A stretch of DNA of 19,769 nt, taken from NCBI GenBank assembly GCA_036401395.1, contig DASWUZ010000370.1, positions 1 through 19,769 of the forward strand, in the 5' to 3' direction. Source of the DNA: DASWUZ01 sp036401395 (GTDB lineage Bacteria; Acidobacteriota; Terriglobia; Terriglobales; Acidobacteriaceae). Shown here piece after piece: positions 7,444-14,463 of this stretch; position 1 is the stretch's first letter, and each line of letters begins with the position of its first letter. Below the pieces are notes generated by a model. It did not search any database, was not told where the DNA came from, and was given only the letters and a program-made list of their open reading frames with translations. The position numbers were made by a program, and so were the translations under genes.

Positions 7444-8195
7444 ACGTGAGACGCATCCTGACTGGTGTTCTGGTCAGCGTCGCCGCGGCATCGTGGGCAG
7501 GCTGCAACTTGCCGGGACGTCCCCAGGCCGGACCGGAAGTTCCAAGGCCCGATGAGGTTCAGGCTTTCGAGGTCCTCTATCGCCATAACTGTGCGGGATG
7601 TCACGGCGCCAATGGTCAACAAGGTTCCGCTACTGATCTGGCGAATCCTGAGTATCAAGCATGGATCGACGACGCTTCGCTTCGAAGGGCCATCGCAAAT
7701 GGCGATAAGGGTTCCCTTATGCCCGCATTTGACCTGAGCTTTGGTGGCACTCTCACCGCATCGCAGATCGACGTACTTGTGCACGGCCTGAGAGCGAAAT
7801 GGGGAACGTCGAATGCTTTAGGGTCAGCGCCGCCACCGTACCATGCCCTGACGCCGGGCGTTGCGAGTCGCGGTGAGGCCATTTACCTGGATGCCTGTGC
7901 GCGCTGTCATGGAGCTGCCGCAGAGCATCCTGGATTTGCAGGTTCCATCTTGGACCCGTCCTTTCTGGCCCTCATCAATGCGCAGACGCTGCGCACCACC
8001 ATCGTTGCTGGCCGGCCCGACATTGGTCAGCCGGACTGGCGCAACGATGTTCCTGGACATGAGTTGACCGATGCCGAAGTGACGGACGTGACTGCATGGC
8101 TCATTGCGCAGTCGCCAGCGAATCCAGCCAATGCAAACCTCGATGAGTCCGGGCGTTCAGTCGAGATAAAGCCAGTCGTTCGAAGCAATCGATAG
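7440..8195 (+). CDS. Dihaem cytochrome c lipoprotein
   Basis: This 251-residue protein is exported and probably lipid-anchored outside the inner membrane. The signal sequence ends in a lipobox-like SWAGC with Cys22 as the modified residue. Two cytochrome c domains follow: CAGCH at residues 51-55 with Met94 (SLMPAF) as axial ligand, and CARCH at 153-157. The second domain has no methionine at all; the position where relatives have GMPDW reads GQPDW (Gln197), so its sixth ligand must be something else (His163 or His207 are candidates) or absent. It overlaps the previous gene by four bases and precedes the Rieske gene, a place suited to shuttling electrons between the cytochrome b/Rieske complex and the oxidase. 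The assignment as a cytochrome is certain, the exact partner inferred. Confidence 0.9.
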   Translation: MNVRRILTGVLVSVAAASWAGCNLPGRPQAGPEVPRPDEVQAFEVLYRHNCAGCHGANGQQGSATDLANPEYQAWIDDASLRRAIANGDKGSLMPAFDLSFGGTLTASQIDVLVHGLRAKWGTSNALGSAPPPYHALTPGVASRGEAIYLDACARCHGAAAEHPGFAGSILDPSFLALINAQTLRTTIVAGRPDIGQPDWRNDVPGHELTDAEVTDVTAWLIAQSPANPANANLDESGRSVEIKPVVRSNR

Positions 8196-8234
8196 CCAAA
8201 TTTGCTAGATGCACACAAGCAAGAGGAGAAAGTC

Positions 8235-8888
8235 ATGGACGAGAAGCTACCTGACCCAGTCCCGGAGATAGAGGAACAGCGACTCGAGAAGGAGCGGGTC
8301 AGTCGACGTGCCTTCATGATGGCTGTTGGAGTCGCTCTGAATGCCGCGGTAGCCGCAGCAATCAGCGTACCGGTTGTGGCCTACTTGCTCGGCCCTGTAA
8401 TGCGACGCAAAGACGAGTATCTGGCGTGGGTGGACCTGGGCGACATCGGTCGATTTCCTCCGGGCGAGACGACGCTGGTCAACTTTCGGAGCCCGTTCAC
8501 GACGGCCTGGGATGGTGACACCGCAAATCTGCCCGCCTACGTTCGCTCGTTTCCGCCGGGGCAGTTCACCGTGTTTGCGGTCAACTGCGCTCACCTTGGT
8601 TGCCCCGTGCGCTGGTTCCCGGAGTCGCAACTCTTCATGTGCCCATGCCATGGAGGCGCCTACTATGCCGACGGCAGCCGCGCGTCTGGTCCGCCGGAGC
8701 GTGGCCTGTTTACCTATGAGATCAGGATTCAGAATGGCAGGCTGCTCATCGATGCAGGCCAGATGCCTACACTTTCCAATCGGGCCAGCGCCTCACCCTG
8801 TCCGCCGACCGGCCAGGCCTCAACCGCACCCGCTCTCGTCACGAGGATCGAACCATGCCCTGGTACAAACGCACCTACGATTGGCTAG
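8235..8888 (+). CDS. Rieske [2Fe-2S] protein of a cytochrome bc/b6f-type complex
   Basis: This 217-residue iron-sulfur subunit takes electrons from quinol at the cytochrome b complex. A twin-arginine motif, SRRAFMMAVG at 23-32, precedes a single membrane anchor (about 28-54), as is usual for Tat-exported Rieske proteins. The cluster ligands are in CAHLGC (118-123) and CPCHGG (136-141); the two extra Cys (123, 138) give the stabilising disulfide. The ATG at 8235 is chosen for its AGAGGAG site 6 bases upstream; an upstream TTG at 8202 has none. The C-terminal tail after residue 180 is Pro/Ala/Ser-rich with two additional Cys and overlaps the start of cytochrome b by 34 bases. That tail is beyond the usual domain end. 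Confidence 0.93.
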   Translation: MDEKLPDPVPEIEEQRLEKERVSRRAFMMAVGVALNAAVAAAISVPVVAYLLGPVMRRKDEYLAWVDLGDIGRFPPGETTLVNFRSPFTTAWDGDTANLPAYVRSFPPGQFTVFAVNCAHLGCPVRWFPESQLFMCPCHGGAYYADGSRASGPPERGLFTYEIRIQNGRLLIDAGQMPTLSNRASASPCPPTGQASTAPALVTRIEPCPGTNAPTIG

Positions 8889-10369
8889 AGCGCCGCGTCC
8901 AACTTGAGGCTCCGATCAAGGAGGCCGCGCTGCACAATGTGCCGAAGAACACGGCGAGTTGGTGGTATGTATTCGGAAGCGCCAGCCTGACCCTGCTGAT
9001 TCTGCAAATTGTTACGGGCATCTTGCTTGCGTTGGTGTACTCACCGTCCGCGGGGCAGGCCTGGAACATTCTGCAATCTCTAAATCACGACATTCCGCTC
9101 GGATGGTTCCTGCGTGCAATGCATGGCTGGGGCTCGAACTTCATGGTTGCAGTCGTGCTCATCCACATGGCGCAGGTGTTTCTCTTCGGGGCCTACAAGT
9201 TTCCACGCGAACTAACCTGGGTCCTCGGCGTGTGCATGTTGCTGATGACGCTCGGTATGGCATTCACAGGTCAAGTGCTCCGTTTCGATCAGGATGCCTA
9301 CTGGGGACTAGGGATCGGTGCCTCGATCGCAGGCCGCGTTCCTTATCTCGGTGGAGCGATTGTCCACCTGATGCTAGGCGGTCCGATCATCAATGGCTCA
9401 ACCCTGTCACGCTTCTTTGCACTACATGTATTCATCATCCCTGGGACACTCCTCGCCTTTACCGGGCTGCACGTCTGGATGGTGTTGAAGCTCGGAATTA
9501 ACGAGTGGCCGATGCCCGGCCGGGTAGTTCGACGCGAGACTTACGCGCAGGAATACACCGAACTCGCCCACAAACACGGCATCCCATTCGTGCCCGGTGC
9601 CGTCTGGAAAGACCTGTTCTTTTCGGCTGCGGTGCTTTTGGCTGTCGCCTTCTGCGCCGCCGTCTTCGGGCCCTTTGGACCGAAAGGCATTCCGGACCCA
9701 ACGATTGTGGCGACGGTTCCTAAGCCGGACTTCTTTTTCCTTTGGATGTATACGGTCCTCTCGTATCTGCCACCGTGGATGGAGACGCCAATGATCCTCA
9801 TTGCTCCCGTCGTTGGCATAACATTTCTGATCGGTCTGCCGTTCGTCGCGGGTGTAGGTGAGAAGAGCTGGTGGCGTCGTCCGGTAGGGGTCTTCTCGGT
9901 CATGTTTTTAGCCATTTGTTGGGCCGGGTTTACTAGACTCGGCACCTACACTCCGTGGAGTCCGCACATGGACGCATGGAGTGGCGATGCGGTTCCAGTT
10001 ACGTACCTCGAGCACCGAACGCCTCTGGAACGCCAGGGTGTGAATGTCTTTCAACAAAAGCAGTGTCGCAATTGTCACGCCATCGGAGGGGTCGGCGGTC
10101 AGCGGGGCCCTGCGCTGGATACGGTCGCTACACGTCTCACCGAAGATCAGTTGGTCCGTCAGGTATTACTCGGCGGCGGGAATATGCCCGCCTATGGCAG
10201 TGCATTATCCCCAGCCGAGACGACTGCGCTGGTGAAATTCCTCGACACACTCCATCCAAGCCACGAGCCAACTGCGATCGATGCATCGCGTCAGATGGTC
10301 GAGCAGAATGCTATTCCGTCACCCTCAACTGCCCAGCAAGGCGGAGGCCAGGCAACGCTGCGGCATTAG
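8855..10369 (+). CDS. Cytochrome b with fused C-terminal cytochrome c domain
   Basis: This is the quinol-oxidising core subunit, 504 residues, with the b6 and subunit IV regions in one chain. The two b-haems are held by His90/His104 and His191/His206; the 14 and 15 residue separations match cytochrome b6 rather than mitochondrial cytochrome b. The usual PEWY motif of the quinol site is PDFF (291-294). The position matching the b6 cysteine that binds the extra haem (within VPKNTASWWYVFG) is Val39, so that haem is probably absent. After eight or so helices, a haem c domain has CRNCH at 404-408 with Met444 (NMPAYG). The start ATG follows GAGGATCGAACC, within the Rieske gene. It would form a bc complex with the Rieske protein, the fused haem c replacing cytochrome c1. 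Confidence 0.94.
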   Translation: MPWYKRTYDWLERRVQLEAPIKEAALHNVPKNTASWWYVFGSASLTLLILQIVTGILLALVYSPSAGQAWNILQSLNHDIPLGWFLRAMHGWGSNFMVAVVLIHMAQVFLFGAYKFPRELTWVLGVCMLLMTLGMAFTGQVLRFDQDAYWGLGIGASIAGRVPYLGGAIVHLMLGGPIINGSTLSRFFALHVFIIPGTLLAFTGLHVWMVLKLGINEWPMPGRVVRRETYAQEYTELAHKHGIPFVPGAVWKDLFFSAAVLLAVAFCAAVFGPFGPKGIPDPTIVATVPKPDFFFLWMYTVLSYLPPWMETPMILIAPVVGITFLIGLPFVAGVGEKSWWRRPVGVFSVMFLAICWAGFTRLGTYTPWSPHMDAWSGDAVPVTYLEHRTPLERQGVNVFQQKQCRNCHAIGGVGGQRGPALDTVATRLTEDQLVRQVLLGGGNMPAYGSALSPAETTALVKFLDTLHPSHEPTAIDASRQMVEQNAIPSPSTAQQGGGQATLRH

Positions 10370-10387
10370 CTGCGACGGGGCTTATCC

Positions 10388-11281
10388 ATGTACAGATTCA
10401 ACCCATCAGCACTCTGCCTCAGCGAGCAAGCGGTCGATGTGCTCCGAACGGCGCTCCTTCACAAGTGGTCCTGGCCAATTCTGCCGCTTATCAGCCTCGT
10501 TTTGGGAACCGTAATCTATCTGCGCGGATGGGCGTTCGCTCGCCGAACGCGCGCAGCGGAACTATCACTGTGGCGTCCCGCGTCCTTTCTGGCCGGTGCC
10601 GCCTCGCTGTGGATCGCGATCGCATCTCCGCTTGATGCCTTCGATGACTATCTTCTTACCGCTCACATGATTCAGCATTTCATTCTCATGTCGGTAGCAC
10701 CACCCCTGCTGGTGCTCAGCGCTCCCGTAGTACCTCTTCTCCGCGGACTGCCGCGCTGGGTCGTTCGCTGGCCGCTCCACTGGTTCTTCACATCGCGGGC
10801 GGTGCGATATGTTCTGAATCGTCTCGGCCATCCGGCCGTAATCTGGGTTGCGATGAATGTCGCTTATCTAGGGTGGCACGCGCCAAAAGCATTCGAGCTA
10901 ACGTTTCGCTCGGAAGGATGGCACAACCTTGAACATCTTTGTTTTTTTCTCACGTCGCTGGCGTTCTGGCTTGTTGTAATCGAGCCCTGGCCGGCAAAGA
11001 CGCGGTGGCCTCGTTGGGCCGCGATCCCATATCTACTAAGCGCAGATCTCCTAAACACAGTGCTATCAGGTCTGCTTACCTTTTCGGGGCGGGTGCTCTA
11101 CCCGAGCTACCAACAGGCTCCGCGGGTATGTGGGCTGACAGCTTTACAGGATCAGATCGCCGCCGGCTCCGAGATGTGGGTGCTCAACTCAACAGTATTT
11201 CTGATTCCTGCGATTGTCCTCACCGTCCACCTCTTGTCGCCCAAGATCTACCGGCAAAGGCAGGTGGAGTTAACTGGATAG
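10388..11281 (+). CDS. ctaG: CtaG, caa3 oxidase assembly factor
   Basis: This 297-residue polytopic protein belongs to the Caa3_CtaG family, which is needed for assembly (probably copper insertion) of caa3-type oxidases. It is unrelated to the Cox11-type protein that shares the name. The pattern includes LLHKWSW near residue 24, AHMIQHFILMSVAPPLLVLSAP at about 92-113 (given here as key residues His93 and His97), GWHAP with His164, and WHNLEH with His179 and His183. Seven or so membrane helices are predictable. It is the last gene of the respiratory cluster, 18 bases after cytochrome b, which agrees with assembly of the oxidase encoded upstream. The ribosome site at the ATG is weak (GACGGGG). 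Its stop lies 44 bases from the convergent sigma factor gene; I see no clear terminator between. Confidence 0.88.
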   Translation: MYRFNPSALCLSEQAVDVLRTALLHKWSWPILPLISLVLGTVIYLRGWAFARRTRAAELSLWRPASFLAGAASLWIAIASPLDAFDDYLLTAHMIQHFILMSVAPPLLVLSAPVVPLLRGLPRWVVRWPLHWFFTSRAVRYVLNRLGHPAVIWVAMNVAYLGWHAPKAFELTFRSEGWHNLEHLCFFLTSLAFWLVVIEPWPAKTRWPRWAAIPYLLSADLLNTVLSGLLTFSGRVLYPSYQQAPRVCGLTALQDQIAAGSEMWVLNSTVFLIPAIVLTVHLLSPKIYRQRQVELTG

Positions 11282-11325
11282 CCCCACTTGATTTAGAGGT
11301 TGTGAATGCCTGTGTCGTGCCCCTG

Positions 11326-12117
11326 CTACGACGGTGGAGTTGTATTCGACGAACACAACGAGGACCGCAAAGCCTTCCGGGCACGCGAAAGTCTCGATTT
11401 GGCGGCCGGGAGTGAAATGCCCAGGCGCTCAGATAGCTCCTTCATCGAACATTCCTGCCTCTCTCTAAGTTCAACTACCGCTCGATAGATCGGAGGCAAT
11501 TGAAGAATCGCTTGTCTTAGCCGTTCTTCGCTCTCACGTCGCGCAGCATAAGTCTCGGGATCTTCCGTACGATCTCTCATTACCCAGCTGTCGCCGGATT
11601 TCCCCTCATCGTCACCACCGTCAATCGCAATCTCACGTTGCTGGCGCCGCTTCCGGAGAATCATGAGTCCTGAATTGATTGCGACTTTGGTGAGCCATGT
11701 TGCGAACTTGGATCTATTCTCAAATCCGTCCAACTTCATGAATACCTTGATAAAACACTCCTGCAGCGCATCATCGGTGTCGTCCCAATTCCTGGTGATG
11801 CGGTACAGCAGCTTCCGCATTCGAAACGTGTGGCGACTTGTCAGTTCAGCGAAAGCGAGAACGTCCCCGGATTGCGCTGCGGCAACCAGGAGTTCGTCGC
11901 TCGCCAGTGCAAGCCTTTGCGCGCCAGCGAAGCTATCCTCTGCTACCAGGTTGATCCTAGTACTCCAATCTTGCTGTAATAAGCCATCGTCGAGTTGCAT
12001 TTCTCCTCCGATGTCCCGTTCGCTTGATCTCCATCCTCGCCAGGCTGGACAATCGATGAGTCGATGCACATCACCACGCATGTAGGGAACCAGTTTTGTC
12101 TGGCTGATCTCAGCCAT
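11326..12117 (-). CDS. ECF-type RNA polymerase sigma factor
   Basis: This sigma factor directs RNA polymerase to a small regulon. Region 2 spans about residues 85-158, with DALQECFIKVFMKL (116-129) and the promoter-melting segment SKFATWLTKVAINSG. Region 4, about 204-252, has LPPIYRAVVELRE and the helix-turn-helix ELSERLGISLPAAKSRLSRAR. The ATG at 12117 has AGGAG four bases upstream and overlaps the end of the preceding gene by 8 bases, which implies translational coupling. The ATG at 12000 (residue 40, with GGAGGAG upstream) would give a more usual size, so the 39-residue extension (Cys23, many charged residues) is uncertain. No anti-sigma factor gene is visible next to it. The family call is firm, the start less so. 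Confidence 0.9.
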   Translation of the reverse strand: MAEISQTKLVPYMRGDVHRLIDCPAWRGWRSSERDIGGEMQLDDGLLQQDWSTRINLVAEDSFAGAQRLALASDELLVAAAQSGDVLAFAELTSRHTFRMRKLLYRITRNWDDTDDALQECFIKVFMKLDGFENRSKFATWLTKVAINSGLMILRKRRQQREIAIDGGDDEGKSGDSWVMRDRTEDPETYAARRESEERLRQAILQLPPIYRAVVELRERQECSMKELSERLGISLPAAKSRLSRARKALRSSLCSSNTTPPS

Positions 12118-12982
12118 GGGTCTCCTGTACGTTTGGCACTAGTCCGTCCACAAATGTCTGGAGGTCGGCACTGTCTTTGGAGCCTGCGAGGCAACCATCC
12201 TCATTCACGATGGCGAAAATCGAATGGTATACGTCGGGCCAGAATTCCTTTGCGGCAAACGTTGCACTATCGAGTAATGCATTAGAGAGCCAACGCTGCC
12301 CGGTTTTGGTCCATGTTCGATACTGGCCAGGATAGTATGCAGTGGATATGCCGGCCGCCGCACCGGAACCGACTAACTCGGCCACATTCAACATTCGACC
12401 TCCATCGTCATTTCTGGTAATTACCGCACGAGAAAGCGCGTAGCTCGTTCGCTTCAGAAATCCTCCACGCCCCAGCCGGTAATACCGGCTATCTTCGTGA
12501 AGCGCAGCCGGGATGATAGAGATGACCCAAAGGTTTTCGTCCGCCTGGTCGGCGAATGCGTGCCAATAATACCGGCCATAACCGGCGGCGCCCTGACGAA
12601 AGGCTGGGTCCTCGTTGGATCCCTGATGTATGCCTGCCGATACACCTATAAGGATCAGCGAATAGCAACTGAATCCATCCTGAAGGCCAGCCTTGAACTT
12701 TTCCTGGGCAGTCTGCCGGGACAATATTTCGTCTGCGCTAACGGATCGAAGATTAGAGAAGCCCCGGACGCCTTTGGTTTGGGGCGCAGTCGTGACGAGA
12801 GTAATGCTGCTTGATTGTGTCCCGTTCGCTGATGACTGCGCGCCAAGTGGCGAGCCCGGCACCGGAGCATCTGATAGCGAAATTGCTGCCGCCAGCGACT
12901 GTCCAGTGGAGGCAAGCTCCTGGCCATGAGCCAATGAAACGATCAGAATGAGAATGGCGTGTAGAACGATGATTTTCATCAT
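12110..12982 (-). CDS. Secreted protein of unknown function, acidobacterial-type family
   Basis: This 290-residue protein has an N-terminal signal peptide (about residues 1-20, then QELAS) and a Ser/Thr-rich low-complexity segment to about 75. The conserved-looking core includes DPAFRQGAAGYGRYYWHAF (127-145), LHEDSRYYRLGRGGF, YALSRAVITRND and RTWTKTGQRW. I recognise this pattern from unnamed proteins common in Acidobacteriota genomes, from memory and not from a search. No enzymatic motif is evident; the Tyr/Trp-rich core and export suggest an envelope protein, possibly outer membrane associated. The two adjacent ATGs at 12982 and 12979 are equivalent; GGGCGG lies upstream. It overlaps the ECF sigma gene, so the two may be functionally linked. 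No function is assigned. Confidence 0.8.
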   Translation of the reverse strand: MMKIIVLHAILILIVSLAHGQELASTGQSLAAAISLSDAPVPGSPLGAQSSANGTQSSSITLVTTAPQTKGVRGFSNLRSVSADEILSRQTAQEKFKAGLQDGFSCYSLILIGVSAGIHQGSNEDPAFRQGAAGYGRYYWHAFADQADENLWVISIIPAALHEDSRYYRLGRGGFLKRTSYALSRAVITRNDDGGRMLNVAELVGSGAAAGISTAYYPGQYRTWTKTGQRWLSNALLDSATFAAKEFWPDVYHSIFAIVNEDGCLAGSKDSADLQTFVDGLVPNVQETHG

Positions 12983-13640
12983 GGTCCGCCCTTTGTGAAG
13001 CCAATACCGACATGACTAAATGTGAAGTCCAAACTCTCGCATTTAAAAGTGAGCCGATTTCCGAAGTGCAGCGCCCTGGCATTCACACAATGTGAGTCAA
13101 ACAACCCGCGCTTCATCGCACGAGCCTGGTCAGTGAGATCTTCCCATCTGCGGATTGTGGATCAGCAGCGAGGCAGTTCGAATGACCCCTTCCAGAGTGT
13201 TCAGGAATGTTTATTAGTGTTATGTAAGGAACTGGAAGAGGAAAGCCCATGAAGTGCTGCGGGATGGCGACTCTTTAGAGTCGATTTCGCAAGCGCCGCA
13301 CTGCTATCTTTAAGAAGGTTCACGGCCGCGCTAAGATCTGCGTGCCATAGCAGCCGCCTGCCTCATTTGGTTAGCGTCGAATGCCTGCAAGAATTTGCCT
13401 TGGTTGTAGGGAAAGCCCTTCCTCAAGCCCCGTTCGCTGACCGCGTAGTCCTGGTCCGATGTCCCCGCCCGCAGAGGCAGTAACCTACATCTGACACAGG
13501 TGTGAGGCGCGGGCAACACTATTGAGGCGAGTGCTCTCTAGCAGTAGATGATATCTTGGCGGAATCGATTATCCCCAATCAAGGGCAAGCCTGACAGCAG
13601 CGCCTCAAACATGAAGAGTGACCGAACCGGAGATCGTTAG
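12983..13640. other. Divergent non-coding region
   Basis: This 658-base stretch lies between the secreted-protein gene (minus) and the response regulator gene (plus) and must hold promoters for both. I see no believable gene. A 62-codon minus-strand frame at 13331-13519 ends in a fairly natural-looking peptide (KFLQAFDANQM) but has no ribosome site and no recognised family; it could be a gene remnant. The only clear structure is the palindrome at 13268-13283. No T-loop, terminator or repeat array was found. Confidence 0.55.
13268..13283. promoter_or_regulatory. 16-bp near-perfect palindrome
   Basis: CGACTCT and AGAGTCG are perfect 7-base arms around a TT centre. It lies in the long divergent gap, about 285 bases from the secreted-protein start and 357 bases from the response regulator start. 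Flanking sequences (AGTGC...GCACT and GGCG...CGCC, 13255-13304) can pair loosely outside it. It could be a regulator binding site or the tip of a structured transcript. Confidence 0.3.
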
Positions 13641-14264
13641 ATGGCATCTCCAATTACCGTTCTTTGCGTCGACGATCACCCGCTTATGCGAGATGGAATC
13701 GCCTTCGCGCTCCGCGAACAGCAAGACATGACCTTGGTCGCGGAGGCCGAGAACGGTAAGGAAGCAATAATGGCTTACCGGCGGCACAGGCCAGATGTAA
13801 CCTTGATGGATCTCCAGATGCCAGTGATGAACGGTATTGACGCGACGGCAGCGATTATCAAGGAATTCCCGCGGGCGCGCATCGTCATTCTTACGACTTA
13901 TTCCGGAGATATTCAGGCTACGCGTGCGCTCCAGGTCGGAGCCAAAGGATACCTGCTAAAGGGAATGTTGAGGACAGATCTGGTCAAGACCATACGGCAG
14001 GTGCATGCAGGCCAGCACTCCATTCCAACCGACATTGCCCAGGAGATAGCAGCGCATGTAAGCGCGGAAGGGCTTACGCCCCGTGAAATTGAGGTGCTTC
14101 GTTGCGTCGCAACGGGTATTTCTAATAAAGCCGTGGCGGACCTCCTTGGTCTCTCCGAGGACACCGTGAAAGGGCACATGCGAAACGTGCTCGCAAAGCT
14201 GCACGCGAACGATCGCACTCACGCCGTCATGATTGCACTGCAGCGTGGGTATTTGGAAGGCTAG
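13641..14264 (+). CDS. NarL/LuxR-family response regulator
   Basis: This 207-residue transcription regulator has a receiver domain (residues 5-120) and a LuxR-type helix-turn-helix (about 144-205). The acidic pocket is Asp11/Asp12, the phosphorylation site is Asp57 (LMDLQMP), the switch Thr is at 85-86 and the conserved Lys107 is in YLLKG. The DNA-binding part reads LTPREIEVLRCVATG followed by ISNKAVADLLGLSEDTVKGH. GGAG lies 8-9 bases before the ATG. No histidine kinase gene is in the window, so it is an orphan here. It stands 199 bases upstream of the efflux operon on the same strand and may control it, though the gap and a hairpin after its stop suggest a separate transcript. Confidence 0.92.
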   Translation: MASPITVLCVDDHPLMRDGIAFALREQQDMTLVAEAENGKEAIMAYRRHRPDVTLMDLQMPVMNGIDATAAIIKEFPRARIVILTTYSGDIQATRALQVGAKGYLLKGMLRTDLVKTIRQVHAGQHSIPTDIAQEIAAHVSAEGLTPREIEVLRCVATGISNKAVADLLGLSEDTVKGHMRNVLAKLHANDRTHAVMIALQRGYLEG

Positions 14265-14285
14265 TCGGCGCGACCGTAAGTGTTT

Positions 14286-14308
14286 CCGCAGGACAGGAAT
14301 GCCTGCGG
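14286..14308 (+). terminator. Hairpin after the response regulator, possible terminator
   Basis: CCGCAGG and CCTGCGG form a perfect 7-base-pair GC-rich stem with a 9-base loop, starting 21 bases after the stop codon. There is no T-run after it, so it is not a classic intrinsic terminator. It may still end or protect the regulator transcript. Confidence 0.3.
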
Positions 14309-14419
14309 GTAAGTCAACCCTGAAAAATGCTTCCATCGCCCGAAAGTGTGGGGTCAAACCCACCTCAAAGTCTGTTTGCATATCCCGACTCATCTCTTAC
14401 TCTCGACTTTGACCTTAGG

Positions 14420-14443
14420 CTACTCGGCCACTCGACCGAGTAG
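14420..14443. promoter_or_regulatory. Palindrome upstream of the efflux operon, candidate operator
   Basis: CTACTCGG (14420-14427) and CCGAGTAG (14436-14443) are perfect 8-base arms with an 8-base centre. The palindrome ends 20 bases before the start of the membrane fusion protein gene. The size and position are typical of a TetR- or MarR-type operator, but no such regulator gene is in the window; a leader hairpin that affects translation is the other option. Confidence 0.45.
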
Positions 14444-14463
14444 GAAGACCCAGGTGTCCAGTC

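Noticed and set aside
9955..10635. 226-codon plus-strand open frame spanning cytochrome b and ctaG
   Set aside because: It crosses the junction of two well supported genes in another frame and its translation is Arg/Ser/Cys-rich with no recognisable domain.
13174..13186. GTTCGAAT, resembling a tRNA T-loop
   Set aside because: No acceptor or anticodon stem pairs around it at tRNA distances.
13331..13519. 62-codon minus-strand frame in the intergenic region
   Set aside because: There is no ribosome site and no family match that I recognise. It might be a gene remnant, but the evidence is too thin for a feature.
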